A stretch of DNA of 64,000 bases, from contig OX459100.1 of NCBI GenBank assembly GCA_949775045.1, positions 13,634,447 through 13,698,446 of the forward strand, read 5' to 3'. The notes below the pieces were generated by a model. It was not told the origin of the DNA, did no database searches, and saw only the letters and a program-made list of their open reading frames with translations. The first letter of the stretch is position 1; each line of letters begins with the position of its first letter. Shown one piece after another: positions 12,418 to 59,677 of the stretch. Source of the DNA: Metridium senile. Lineage: Eukaryota; Cnidaria; Anthozoa; Actiniaria; Metridiidae. The position numbers and the translations under genes were made by a program.

Positions 12418-12575
12418 ATACAGTAAACACCCGCATATAAGAACACATGATTGTCGGTTCAGGCTGATTTTCTTATATATCTCATATATTGTTCTTATTT
12501 ATATCGTACTTTATTGGCCAAATTTCAGCCAGGTGTTCTTAATCCATTTGTCCTTATATGCAGGTGTTTACTGTA
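12418..12575. mobile_element. Palindromic MITE, TA-flanked
   Basis: Begins TACAGTAAACACCCGCATAT and ends with the matching inverted ATATGCAGGTGTTTACTGTA, about 155 bp apart. It lies in the tail of the LINE insertion, so insertions are nested here. Confidence 0.6.
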
Positions 12576-13290
12576 TTCAAACATAGTTTATTTTATTATT
12601 CAATGTACCATAAATATTATATGTTATATTTACGCAATTCAGCTTTAGCTGCAATGTAATTTATTTTAATAAAGCATCCCGCATCCATCTACAGTACACT
12701 TTGTTTCACGGGTTAATGAAAACCACTTTCATTGATAAAGAGAATAAACTAAAAAACGATTTAAGCTTTATAAATATTGTTATATGAAAGTTAATACTTA
12801 GAAACTAATAAAAAATCAATCCTGAGCAGCATTAGCATTTAGACAAATGTTCTCCAAAATATCAATGCTCTTGTGAAAAGTGGATCTCGATGCTATGTGA
12901 CCCACATGTGTACAGATCTAAAAAATTCGATAGATATACACTCTTATACATATACAATCATGATATATTGTTATATAGCTAATCATTTTGACTATATAAC
13001 GAGCATTCTCGTTGGTTTGTAGATGCTCACGTGATACTAGTTAAATCTAACCAGCGCACGTGAAAAAAATTTTGTTTAATTTTGTTTCCCGAGAATCTCA
13101 ATGTTTCCCGAGGCTCCGTATAATGTATACATATGTCTCTCCAGTTTTTTTTTGCAAGTTTTTTTTTTTAAAAACGCTCGCCATTTAATCCGAAGACCAA
13201 TGCGGTAAAAGTGCCCATTTCGACGTAAAGGATTCAACGGACCACGACAGGAAACAGAGCCATCAGTACACAGCGGTCAAACGACTACGC

Positions 13291-13359
13291 ATGCGTGGCA
13301 AAATTTTCACAGCGGTAAATTTGCTATTGTTAACATTAGGGATTTTGGACTACAGTGTT
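13291..13359 (+). CDS. Possible signal-peptide first exon
   Basis: ATG, a 23-codon hydrophobic leader (MRGKIFTAVNLLLLTLGILD), then a good donor, GTAAGT, at 13360. No downstream partner exon is visible before the convergent receptor gene ends at 13984, so this may be the orphan start of a lost gene. The related frame at 10929 supports duplication. Low confidence that it is a working exon. Confidence 0.3.
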
Positions 13360-13983
13360 GTAAGTCGATTTATGGGAAATTCCCTGAATATATAAGCTTT
13401 TAGTTTCGTGTACATAACCTTTGTTATATTTTAAAGCTACCATGAGTCCATACTTTTGTGTTTTTGATTATTTTGTTTTTGAGAAAAAAGCGATGAAGGT
13501 TGTACACTCCATCGTTCTTTATAGAGTTCGTACGAATGTCAGATTTGTGTGCTGGATCATTTCACTTGTTTTTTCGCGCTTGCGTAGTCGTTTGACCGAT
13601 TTGTTATCCCTCAGTACTATTCTCAAAGTAATGTTTGTGTTTTTACTAACAAAAACTACAAGCATTTTAGCAAATAAAATAGTACATAAAGATTTTTTGT
13701 AGGTATAACTGAATACTTCTATCAGTTTTATACCATGCTTAATTGTTCTACAATACGGTGCACGGTTCTCGTCGATCACAATTACCATCGATAACCTGTG
13801 ATATATTTCCTTAGAATTTGAATACAGCCCGTGCTTCAATTGTTGAATAATATGCAGATTCCTTAAATTACCGTTATGGGTTGTAAGACCCTTGTAAGCA
13901 AATTCTAATTATTTACAATTACACACGATCGAGGCCGAGGTTGATCTACGAAAGCGTGAAAAGGTTTATATGCAAACATTATT

Positions 13984-30296
<16,313 letters not shown>

Positions 30297-30889
30297 CACA
30301 ATAATTAATTACAACGTCGAATGGATGTCAACACAATCAAACGTATACTAAATCACTACCATCGTAGACAGGAACCGTTTAGAAATCTCAATTGGTCGAA
30401 CAATTCCCATTATCTGTATAAGGACTTTTCGCCATACTCCTATATACGTATGACAATCTTGAATCTTAACACGATCAAAATAGAGTCGGCGAAAGCTGGC
30501 AAATGTCAACAAACGAACACTACGGCAATTTCACGTCTTGTCTTGTATTAAACGAAATATAGAAAAGATTGGCGTGATGTAACAAGCCGGTCGATACAAT
30601 TTCAACAAGTTAAAACTACCAAATTAGTTCTAGTACCACGTTACAGGAGTACATCTATAAAACACGAGGATATTATTATGCAAATGTTATGTTAACAATC
30701 CCCTTGGGGAAAATACTGACATCGGATATTTATAGAATAGGAAATCCAGGAATGGTGGAATATGGACTTCCAACTTGGAACAATCCACAGCAAACTGAAA
30801 GGAACGAAACAACCCGGAATTTCAACAAGGACTTGATAAAAAATAGTGCTAATCAAATCATTTGTATAAAAATTGCGCGTTGAAATAGT

Positions 30890-31370
30890 TTTAAGCGACA
30901 GCCCTCGGGCAAGGAGAAAGTGGTCGCCTACGGGAGATGGTCGCTTACGAAAATCCAACACGGGAAGCCCAAACCATGAGAGCCCTATCACATAAAGACA
31001 AAACCAGGCATAATATATATATCGCAATTGCATGTATCTTAACTCTTTGTTTAACATTTCCCCCTTACCTATCTTTTCCCTCTAACTTAAAGTTGTTTTG
31101 GGTAGTGTTTTCCTGAAGGTCCCAGTCTAATGATTCTGGGGTGGTCGCGTACGAGAGAGGAAAATAATGAAAAAGCTATCTAAAACTTAAACGCTTAAGG
31201 TACGTGGTCGCGGTCCCTTACAAGAGAGGTCGCTTACGAGAGATGGTCGCTTACGAGAGATATATATTACAGAATTAATATGGTAAACAAATAGGGAAAT
31301 TGAAAAAATGGTCGCTTACGGGAGAGAGTCACTTACTAGAGTGGTCGTTCAAAGAGAGACACCAGTAATA
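30890..31370. repeat. Repeat region with GGTCGCTTACGAGAGA units
   Basis: Motifs such as GGTCGCCTACGGGAGATGG, GGTCGCTTACGAGAGATGG and GTGGTCGTTCAAAGAGAGA recur several times between AT-rich spacers. They resemble the GGTTGCTTAATAGAGGT units at 58.6 kb. It is probably a transposon remnant between VKR and the protease gene. Confidence 0.45.
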
Positions 31371-31459
31371 TGACAAATTTGACAGTGGAATATTTTTTTA
31401 CGAAATATCCTGTGCCATCAGTTCTGTTTCAAAATTTGTTGTTTACTATTATTGCAAAT

Positions 31460-31556
31460 GATTATTACAGCGCGAAGCGCAACAAACTCCCGTGCGTAGA
31501 AGTATGCGAATACATTAAATGTGGTCATACTTTTGCGCGTCGCGCTGTAATAAGAC
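31460..31556. mobile_element. Short MITE, family D relative
   Basis: ATTACAGCGCGAAGCGCAAC and TTTTGCGCGTCGCGCTGTAA are inverted ends about 97 bp apart. The inner AGTATGCGAATACATTA is shared with 24523-24720. Confidence 0.6.
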
Positions 31557-31734
31557 AAATTTGACAGTTAAATATTTGTTCTCACAAAAATTCCAACATT
31601 TGATCATTAGCGTCACGCCAGTGTGGTAAGGGTCTATACCGAGACAATACCAACTGACGGCTATACTGTATGATGATAATAATAATGAGTCGTTGTTTTT
31701 CTGCCCTGTTACAATAATAGAGCATTATTTTAAT

Positions 31735-32268
31735 ACAGGTCAAGATATTACATATAGGAATACCTTATTAAGTCACAATATTATATTACATATAGGAATA
31801 CCTTATTAAGTCACAATATTATATTACATATAGGAATACCTTATTAAGTCACAATATTATATTACATATAGGAATACCTTATTAAGTCACAATATTATAT
31901 TACATATAGGAATACCTTATTAAGTCACAATATTATATTACATATAGGAATACCTTATTAAGTCACAATATTATATTACATATAGGAATACCTTATTAAG
32001 TCACAATATTATATTACATATAGGAATACCTTATTTAGTCACAATATTATATTACATATAGGAATACCTTATTTAGTCACAATATTATATTACATATAGG
32101 AATACCTTATTTAGTCACAATATTATATTACATATAGGAATACCTTATTTAGTCACAATATTATATTACATATAGGAATACCTTATTAAGTCACAATATT
32201 ATATTACATATAGGAATACCTTATTTAGTCACAATATTATATTACATATAGGAATACCTTAGTTATAG
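31735..32268. repeat. Minisatellite, 38-bp unit, about 14 copies
   Basis: The unit contains CATATAGGAATACCTTATT followed by (A/T)AGTCACAATATTATATTA. The copies differ mainly at one A/T position, which splits the array into blocks of AAGTC and TAGTC variants. It ends about 50 bp beyond the protease stop codon at 32320. It is not CRISPR: there are no unique spacers. Confidence 0.97.
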
Positions 32269-32319
32269 TTAAATAAAGAGGTACGGTGGGACTAATTTAG
32301 GGAACATGTAGTTGAGCTT

Positions 32320-52856
<20,537 letters not shown>

Positions 52857-53343
52857 CTTACTAGCCCTTCTTGAGATTGATCTCAGATCGACTTGTTCAA
52901 ACTACTTCACAAGAACAGATTTATACTAAAGATTGCAATAAATCCACAGAACTGGATTAAGTGCTGCTAGATGATCGCAATTTATTATCGCGAAGTGAAA
53001 CGATATAAGTTGCTGTCGATTAAATGTTATCGGGTATGATATCTGATTGGCTCTCAGCTTTTTTTTCTGAGATTGCGCATGTTTTGGTGATATATGTGGG
53101 AACGTTTCATATTTTTCAATCTGTGCTACTCCGAAAAATGTAAAAAATCGAAAACATAATAGTTTTATACTTCAGTTTTAGTTGAAGTGTTATAGTTAAT
53201 ATCCTGGGAAACAAGCACCCGCCGGCGATAAAAGCGAAGTCAATAACACGAAATTGGATCAACGGCTGGTGCCCTGTAAATCAATGAAAAACGTAAAAAA
53301 TTGAAAACATAAGAGACATTCATATTTTAGTTAAAGTTTTATA

Positions 53344-53540
53344 GTTAACTAGACGCTCTAGGAGCCTGAAGTCGGGCTAGTCATAAAATCAACACAGGAG
53401 ATAAACAATTCTACTTTGGGCTTCCTGTGTTCGTTCCCAAAGCATCATCGGGGACTTTTCGCGACATGACAGATAGATACATACATAGATTGACTAAAAG
53501 GTAAACCTAGAGTCGGGCCCTCTAGCCCGACTAATAACCT
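53344..53540. repeat. TCGGGCTAG repeat family, longest copy
   Basis: Runs from ACTAGACGCTCTAGGAGCCT to TCTAGCCCGACTAATA. It includes GGGCTTCCTGTG and a short GATAGATACATACATAGAT run, as in the copy at 2455-2625 (inverted). Non-coding. Confidence 0.5.
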
Positions 53541-56500
53541 GGGAAACAAGCACCCGCCGACGATGAACACGAAGCAATCAAGAAAAACAATCAAATAGAA
53601 GTGCGTAGCTAATGATAGCCTACTGGCTATAACGGGTGGTTGCATGGGAGGGGATACTGGGGGAGGAAGAAAAGAAGACACTAATTCTTCAGTTCCAATA
53701 TATGTATAAAAGGTTTATTTATAACATTGATAAAAGTTCAGATTTACATGTACATAAGTAATTGACGTGGAAACATACATACAGTAGTTTGCGTTTGTTT
53801 TATCCTTCAAAAAAGCTCATACCTATTTAGGCCGGGAATTGTAAAAATCAGAAAGAAAAAATAAATAAAAGGTTGATGACCAACAAATACCTGACTGTTA
53901 TGAATCAGAAAAACAAAAAACTGCTTACATAATTATTTTTTTCGTGTTTTTCCCAGCACCCTTGTTGAAATATACCTGCATTGTTCACGTCACTTTACAA
54001 AGATATTTTATTTTATCTTTTAGGCAACGGATCATATGTGAATTGAGTTTATTTAATTTGATGTATTGTTCTCTGCCAAGCCAAAGGGTGTAGCGAGAGG
54101 ATTTTCCCAAACATCAACATGAAAAGATTGATGTATAAAATGCTTAATGTAAATCAATGGCTCTTGACTTCTCCCAAACTTTCTCGCGTGTTATTTATAA
54201 TACACATGCAATAATTTTAAATAATCAAGAACAATTTTGTAAAGAGAGATATATCGATAATCATTTGTTTTATTAAAATAAAATAGTATAAATTGTTGAA
54301 AAAGGGAATCGTGGTAGAAAAATAGATTTGTAAACAGGAAAAACATATTATGGACATAACCTTGGTTATACACGTACTTGCAGTAAGGTTGTCATACAAA
54401 ATAGAACATTTGTCACAAAGAAAATAGAACATTTGTGATTTAGTGCGAAAGGAATTAATTAAAAGACAAAAGAGAGAGTTCAGCTTGAGTGATCTTCTTT
54501 TGTCTTTTAATCAATTCCTATCGTACTAAATCACAAATGTTCTATTTTCTTTATAACAAATGTATATTCTTATATGATAACCTTACTGCAAGTAGGTGAA
54601 GGTCGAAATAATCATGTTACTAAATAGAAACATTTTAATTTATAGCTATATACTAAAATTATAACAGGAGTCTTTTAACCTGACAAACACTTATAGGTTT
54701 TCCTTTCCATTAGTAGCTAGGATCTTGATATCATCCGAAAAAAATTTAAGAGGCATCAGAACGTTTTCTTATAACGAACTTTTGTCATGCAAATATGTGT
54801 AATATGGCATGCGCTAATGAGGTGTGTGTATAGCGCTCTCAGCTTATAAAATAATCAAACGAAAACATTAGAGACAACGAAAACATTTATAGATTTGCTC
54901 GAAACCACTTTTATCAATGATTTTCACAGTGGCTTTTGACTCAAAGAAAAACTAAAAGCAAATAGCTAAACGCACACCTCCTTAGCATGTTATATTACAG
55001 AGTATGCTCATTTGCATGTTGAAGTGGGTTATACGAACGCACTAGATAATGTCTCGGAAAACCGAACAGCACGCGGCAGATATGAAAAATTCGATTTTCT
55101 TCATGTTTTGCATGTCAATAGTTTGAAGTCTGGCAAAATGTCTTTCTTCAAAAAATATTTTCATTTGAGAAATTTAGGATTTTAGATACTCCGACCATTA
55201 CCGGCAAAGTGATGCAAATTACCACTTGAATTAATATACGAACCAATATTTCACTCCAGTATTTTACAGACAACACCCCGAATTTAAATTTAAGATTATA
55301 TCATTAATGTGCTGATCTTGTACAATAACTCTGTGTCAAATTATTTCAGACGACACAATGTAGAGTTTATCTCGAAAACTGAGTAGCTTTTCACTAATAT
55401 GAAATATCTGAAATTAGACTAATTCGATTAATATGTTTGGCATGTGCCATAAATGCGATTTGCTTGAAAATTAAAAGTTAAGCCTATTTTTTTCACTATA
55501 TGTAAAGCACTGGCTTGGGTTCCGGCTTTTTACAGGATCTGTAATAAAACCACAGGGAGCCCAAGCTCATCACTTTTACAGTAAATGTATGGAGTCGCAA
55601 GATATCCTTTCGCTGTGCCTCAAATATACAATAATAAAATAAAATGTTTACGTAGATAGTTGTGTATAATTGTTTTTCTAGTCTGTGACCGAGTTTTAGC
55701 TCAATTTGAGCGTACGTAAATTTTGTTTTTTATTATTGTATATTTGAGGCACAGCATAAAAACATAAACTACTTTAAGTTGTTATGACGAATGAAGTTCT
55801 GTCTAGAAATGCATATTAACAAAGCAAAAACAAATCCTTATAAAAGGAGATCGACTAATTATCGAGTTACATTAGAGTTTGAGATGAGTTTTGAGCTGAG
55901 TTTGAGTTAAATGAAAATGAAACAAAAACAAAATACTGAAAATATATATATATGTAATAAAGAAAAATTGAAAAAAAAAACCGGTCCGTCTTGTCCGTCG
56001 ATCCGTCTTGTCCGCCGATCCGCTGTCTACGTTTTACGCCCACCCTTTCAACAGCTAGTGATTTTGAAGCGTGACTGAATTGCGTGACACGACTGCCTTT
56101 ATCAATATCGTGCTCCTGAATTGTGGCTTGACTTTATTCATGAATTATTTAATAGAAAAATATAGTCAATATATGAAATACAATGTGAAGCTTTATCACG
56201 AAGGAGATTCGAAGTTTTCGATTATAGAAAAACGTTTTGAGAAATAATAATAATAAGTCTTTATTAATAAGATAAAAATGCATATCCTATTTTACATCAG
56301 TATAAGATTAAAAGTATAGCAATAATAATAATAATAAATTTACAAAATACATCGATATTAAAAAAGATAAAATATATATATATAACTCTCAATATTTAAA
56401 AATTTGTCTCTCAATATTTAAAAATTAGTCTACTACTAAAAACGTTCATCATTCTTTCTGTGTTAATTTTAGGTCTAACTACACTAGGTTTTCTTAATGC

Positions 56501-56600
56501 ATATTTTGTCTCTATTTTTTCTTTTTTCTTTGGAAGGAGAGGACGTAGTGGGTGATTATCCATTTTTTTCACTTTATTATCTAAGTGAAATATGATATAG
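53541..56600. other. Intergenic region, no supported gene, two foldback repeats
   Basis: I see no exon-like reading frame between the protease start and the galactosyltransferase. It contains a foldback at about 54377-54592 (ATAGAACATTTGTGATTTAG and TTAATTAAAAGACAAAAGA arms mirrored) and another at about 55612-55757 (CTGTGCCTCAAATATACAAT mirrored). The rest is AT-rich. Confidence 0.5.
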
Positions 56601-56637
56601 AAACTGATGACGCCACACGGAAGCGACATCAGCCTTC

Positions 56638-56848
56638 AAAGGGACGGACCATTAGAAAAACCCGGAGGGGGGGGGGGGGGGGGGGGGACAATTCCCCCCA
56701 AAAAACCTGCAGAGGAATATTGTGAGAAAAAAAAATCCTGCAGGGAAATCAAGACCCAAAAAAAAGGCTTGAACCCAAGAAAAAAATATCCTGCAGACAT
56801 TTGTCTCCGAAAAAAAATCCTGTTTTTCTAATGGTCCGTCCCTAAGGG
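56638..56848. mobile_element. MITE family E, left flank of the galactosyltransferase
   Basis: The ends AGGGACGGACCATTAGAAAAAC and its complement TTTTTCTAATGGTCCGTCCCT are about 200 bp apart. The interior has a G run of about 20, then repeats of AAAAAAATCCTGCAG. A relative lies at 58122-58294. Confidence 0.8.
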
Positions 56849-56903
56849 GGGAGAGGTTAAGGTAGACACAACTAGAGGAAGCCACATCAAATGGTTGTAG
56901 AAG

Positions 56904-58016
56904 ATGGTCATTCGTGTTGTTTCTCGTAAGATTCTATATGGCATCTTAGGTGGTATAGTCTTATGGCTTATTGCCCTTGCCTTTAATTTCAAGTTTCAAA
57001 AAATCCCACATACCAAAGTCACGCATGGAGGGTTTCAACGAAATATTGATTTGTTACGACCTGTTGAGGCAGTTATAAAGCCACATTTGAAGCGAAAGAA
57101 TATATTTCTAATGGTAGTCGTTCTTTCTGCTCCTAACCACTTCGACAAGAGACAGGCTATTCGAAGCACATGGGCGAATCACTCTTCATTCAACAGCACT
57201 GACAATGGAACCTTTCAAGTATTTTTTCTGCTTGGTCGATCGAATACAACTGAACAGAACAAAGCGGAACACACAAGATACAATGATATAGTCATGGGGG
57301 ATTTCAACGACACATACTGGACTCTAGTTAGCAAAACATTCCTTGGAATACGGTGGGCTATGAAGGATGTTAACTTCAAATATCTTGTTAAATGTGACGA
57401 TGATGTGTATTTTAATATACCTCGACTATTTAAATGGTTACACACTGAACGTGTAATGTTCCAAAGGAATCTTTACGCTGGCCATGTCAACCATCGTGTA
57501 GTCCCAGTCCGAGAAAATTATAAGAACGCTTTAAGTGAGTCTGAATATTCCCGGAATTATTTCCCACCTTATGCAGCAGGGCCTGTTTATATTTTAAGTC
57601 GATCAAGCGTACAATTAATTCTTGAAGCGAGCCGTGAAGTAAAACCATTCTTTATCGAAGATGCCTACATTGGCTGTCTTGCTGAACATGCTGGTATTCA
57701 GCCATTTGAAATGGATATTTTCGCACTTACGTTCAGTGCTCCTCTTCAATTTCTTGATTATGGGACGTGCGAGCTACTAGCTATCTATGTGTTTGGCCAT
57801 AATCTCAGTGCTAGTTATCTAAAGAAACTACATGCAAAGGTCTTGCAATTTGAATCACTTGATAGTGCTACAGCTAGTGTTATGTGCTTTCAGGAATGGC
57901 TTTTGTTTTTATATAAATTAACAGCAGTTATCATTACCGCGATAATTTTAGCTTTTGGACTTGTTTGGTTGATCTCATCAAAAATAAGATCAAGAAGCTT
58001 ATGGCGTAGGAAATAA
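56904..58016 (+). CDS. Beta-1,3-galactosyltransferase-like protein (GT31), intronless
   Basis: A 370-aa open frame. Type II membrane start: a short basic N-terminus, then a hydrophobic anchor at about 10-28 (ILYGILGGIVLWLIALAF). GT31 motifs in order: RQAIRSTWA, FFLGRS, YNDIVMGDFNDTYWTLVSKT, YLVKCDDDVYFN (metal-binding DDD), YPPYAAGPVYILS-like FPPYAAGPVYILS, and EDAYIGCLAEHAGI. Such enzymes add galactose or N-acetylhexosamine in beta-1,3 linkage to glycans in the Golgi; the acceptor cannot be told. Oddity: a second hydrophobic helix near the C-terminus (about 338-358, AVIITAIILAFGLVWLIS) followed by a basic tail ending RSLWRRK, which typical family members lack. The gene is flanked by two related MITEs. 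Start: first Met in frame before the anchor. Confidence 0.88.
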   Translation: MVIRVVSRKILYGILGGIVLWLIALAFNFKFQKIPHTKVTHGGFQRNIDLLRPVEAVIKPHLKRKNIFLMVVVLSAPNHFDKRQAIRSTWANHSSFNSTDNGTFQVFFLLGRSNTTEQNKAEHTRYNDIVMGDFNDTYWTLVSKTFLGIRWAMKDVNFKYLVKCDDDVYFNIPRLFKWLHTERVMFQRNLYAGHVNHRVVPVRENYKNALSESEYSRNYFPPYAAGPVYILSRSSVQLILEASREVKPFFIEDAYIGCLAEHAGIQPFEMDIFALTFSAPLQFLDYGTCELLAIYVFGHNLSASYLKKLHAKVLQFESLDSATASVMCFQEWLLFLYKLTAVIITAIILAFGLVWLISSKIRSRSLWRRK

Positions 58017-58121
58017 TATACTTATATTTTAATGACATGTTTGACTGATTTGTTTCATTGGCACTTGCAATATATGTCATATATGCTACCCTTGAAACTA
58101 GAGGGTTTTTTATATGATTAA

Positions 58122-58294
58122 GGGACAAACCATTAGAAAAGTGATGGGGGGTGTGGGGAAAAAGCAAAATTATTAAAAAATATTTCCAATTAAAATTTTG
58201 AAAAAAACTACTGTTCATGTTAAAAATAATATAAATGGCCAAAAAAATTTCCCCACACCCCCCCATCACTTTTATAATGGTTCGTCCCTAAGTG
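58122..58294. mobile_element. MITE family E, right flank of the galactosyltransferase
   Basis: The ends TTAAGGGACAAACCATTAGA and the complement of ATAATGGTTCGTCCCTAAG share the family E core AGGGAC..ACCATTAGAAAA. The inner GTGATGGGGGGTGTGGGG is also inverted. It starts about 105 bp after the galactosyltransferase stop. Confidence 0.75.
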
Positions 58295-58599
58295 TTTGTT
58301 AATGTAATCTGTTTATTTCTTGTTTTCATACAAACTGCAAAATTTACAGATGCCTACGCAAGATAGAAATAACGTCTGGTACTCATGCAGGGTAGATATT
58401 GCAGGAATCAAAACAAGGCCCAGCAAAACATAGCAGATTATCTAAATACACTACTATTGCTAATGCAAATTCTTTTCTTGTTCCAGTTTACTCAGGGGGG
58501 GGATTTGTTGAATTAATGAGACAAAATGTGGCTATGCTATACCATTTTGCCCCCTGAGTAAACTGGAATGAGAGAAAATGTGTATTAGCAAAGTGGTAT

Positions 58600-58885
58600 A
58601 CAGTGGTACCTCTATTAAGCAGTCACCCTTGGGACTTTTCAAAGTGGTTGCTTAATAGAGGTTGGCCGCTGAATAGAGGTATAGAATAGGTATAGGAATA
58701 GATTTAGGACTTTTTATTGTGGCCGCCTAATATAGGTTGGCCGCTGAATAGAGGTATAGAATAGGTATAGGAATAGATTTAGGACTTTTTATTGTGGCCG
58801 CCTAATATAGGTTGGCCGCTGAATAGAGGTATAGAATAGGTATAGGAATAGATTTAGGACTTTTTATTGTGGCCGCCTAAGAGAG
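58600..58885. repeat. Short tandem array, about 74-bp unit, 3 copies
   Basis: The unit holds GGTTGGCCGCTGAATAGAGG, TATAGAATAGGTATAGGAAT and TTAGGACTTTTTATTGTGGC. It begins with a diverged unit at 58605. The GGTTGCTTAATAGAGG motif resembles transposon ends common in invertebrates. Confidence 0.85.
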
Positions 58886-58892
58886 TATCTCT

Positions 58893-59063
58893 TTACCTCC
58901 GTATGCAAATTGCCCATTTCAGACCATGTGTCATTCCTTTGAGAATTGTTCTTTTATGATGAACGTGTTATATCATTTACATGTGAAAGAAACAATTCCC
59001 AAGGGTAGCATCACATAATCTGAAATGGGACAACAAACAAGGAAGGTAAAGAGGTCTATATTA
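58893..59063. mobile_element. MITE family B copy 2
   Basis: TCTTTACCTCCGTATGCAAA to GGAAGGTAAAGAGGTCTA. Interior landmarks are shared with 5265-5440, including TTTTATGATGA.C.TGTTA and TTCCCAAGGGT.GCATCAC. Confidence 0.6.
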
Positions 59064-59677
59064 CCCAATTCCCTTTCAAACCTCTGGGTAACCAAGGGTA
59101 TGCATGGTCGTATGCATCAATATGAACAAGCAATTGAGACTATCGTCCACCTTTAGGGCTAAGAATGACAAAGTTCCTTGTAATGCATTGCCCTAAAGAC
59201 GATGATTAGTCCGAAAGCTCAGAATATCATTTTTTTAATAATAAGTTGACACAAATTTATTTTTTTAAATAATATGTTTATTAAAGATTTTACCAAAGAG
59301 AGTTTTAACTAAAATCAATGATTAAGATTATTGTTCTAATTACAAAACAAGTGAAAAACTTGAAACTAGATTATTAAGTTAGTGTACGAACAGAACACTT
59401 TTGATTAATAGCTGTTTTAAAAAATTTAGAGTATGAAGTAACAAACATTTTAAAACTGACTGTACAATAATTCTTATCCAATTTGTAAAGTGAAGGAAAA
59501 TTTCATTTTTAAATATTTAAAGTAAGACTATAGGTATATAAGATTTAGACAACAATAAAAATATAAATTATAATAGTTATGCTAGTAGTCACATTTAGCT
59601 AGTAATATCAAGTCTGAATAAAATAATTATTTTTTTAAATATAATTTGTTCATATTCACATCAGTTTTACATCAGAA

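Larger units (their letters stand above)
11200..12840. repeat. Diverged duplicated block, copy 2, interrupted by a LINE fragment
   Basis: Colinear with 9553-10560. Colinearity breaks at about 12010 and resumes at about 12700 (TTTGTTTCACGGGTTA against TTTGTTTGACGGGTTA). This marks roughly 690 bp of later insertion. Confidence 0.5.

Noticed and set aside
31735..32268. CRISPR-like regular array
   Set aside because: The 38-bp units abut with no unique spacers, and the context is an animal genome. It is a minisatellite.
58893..59063. A conserved non-coding regulatory element, because of similarity to 5.3 kb
   Set aside because: Inverted ends and two dispersed copies fit a MITE better.
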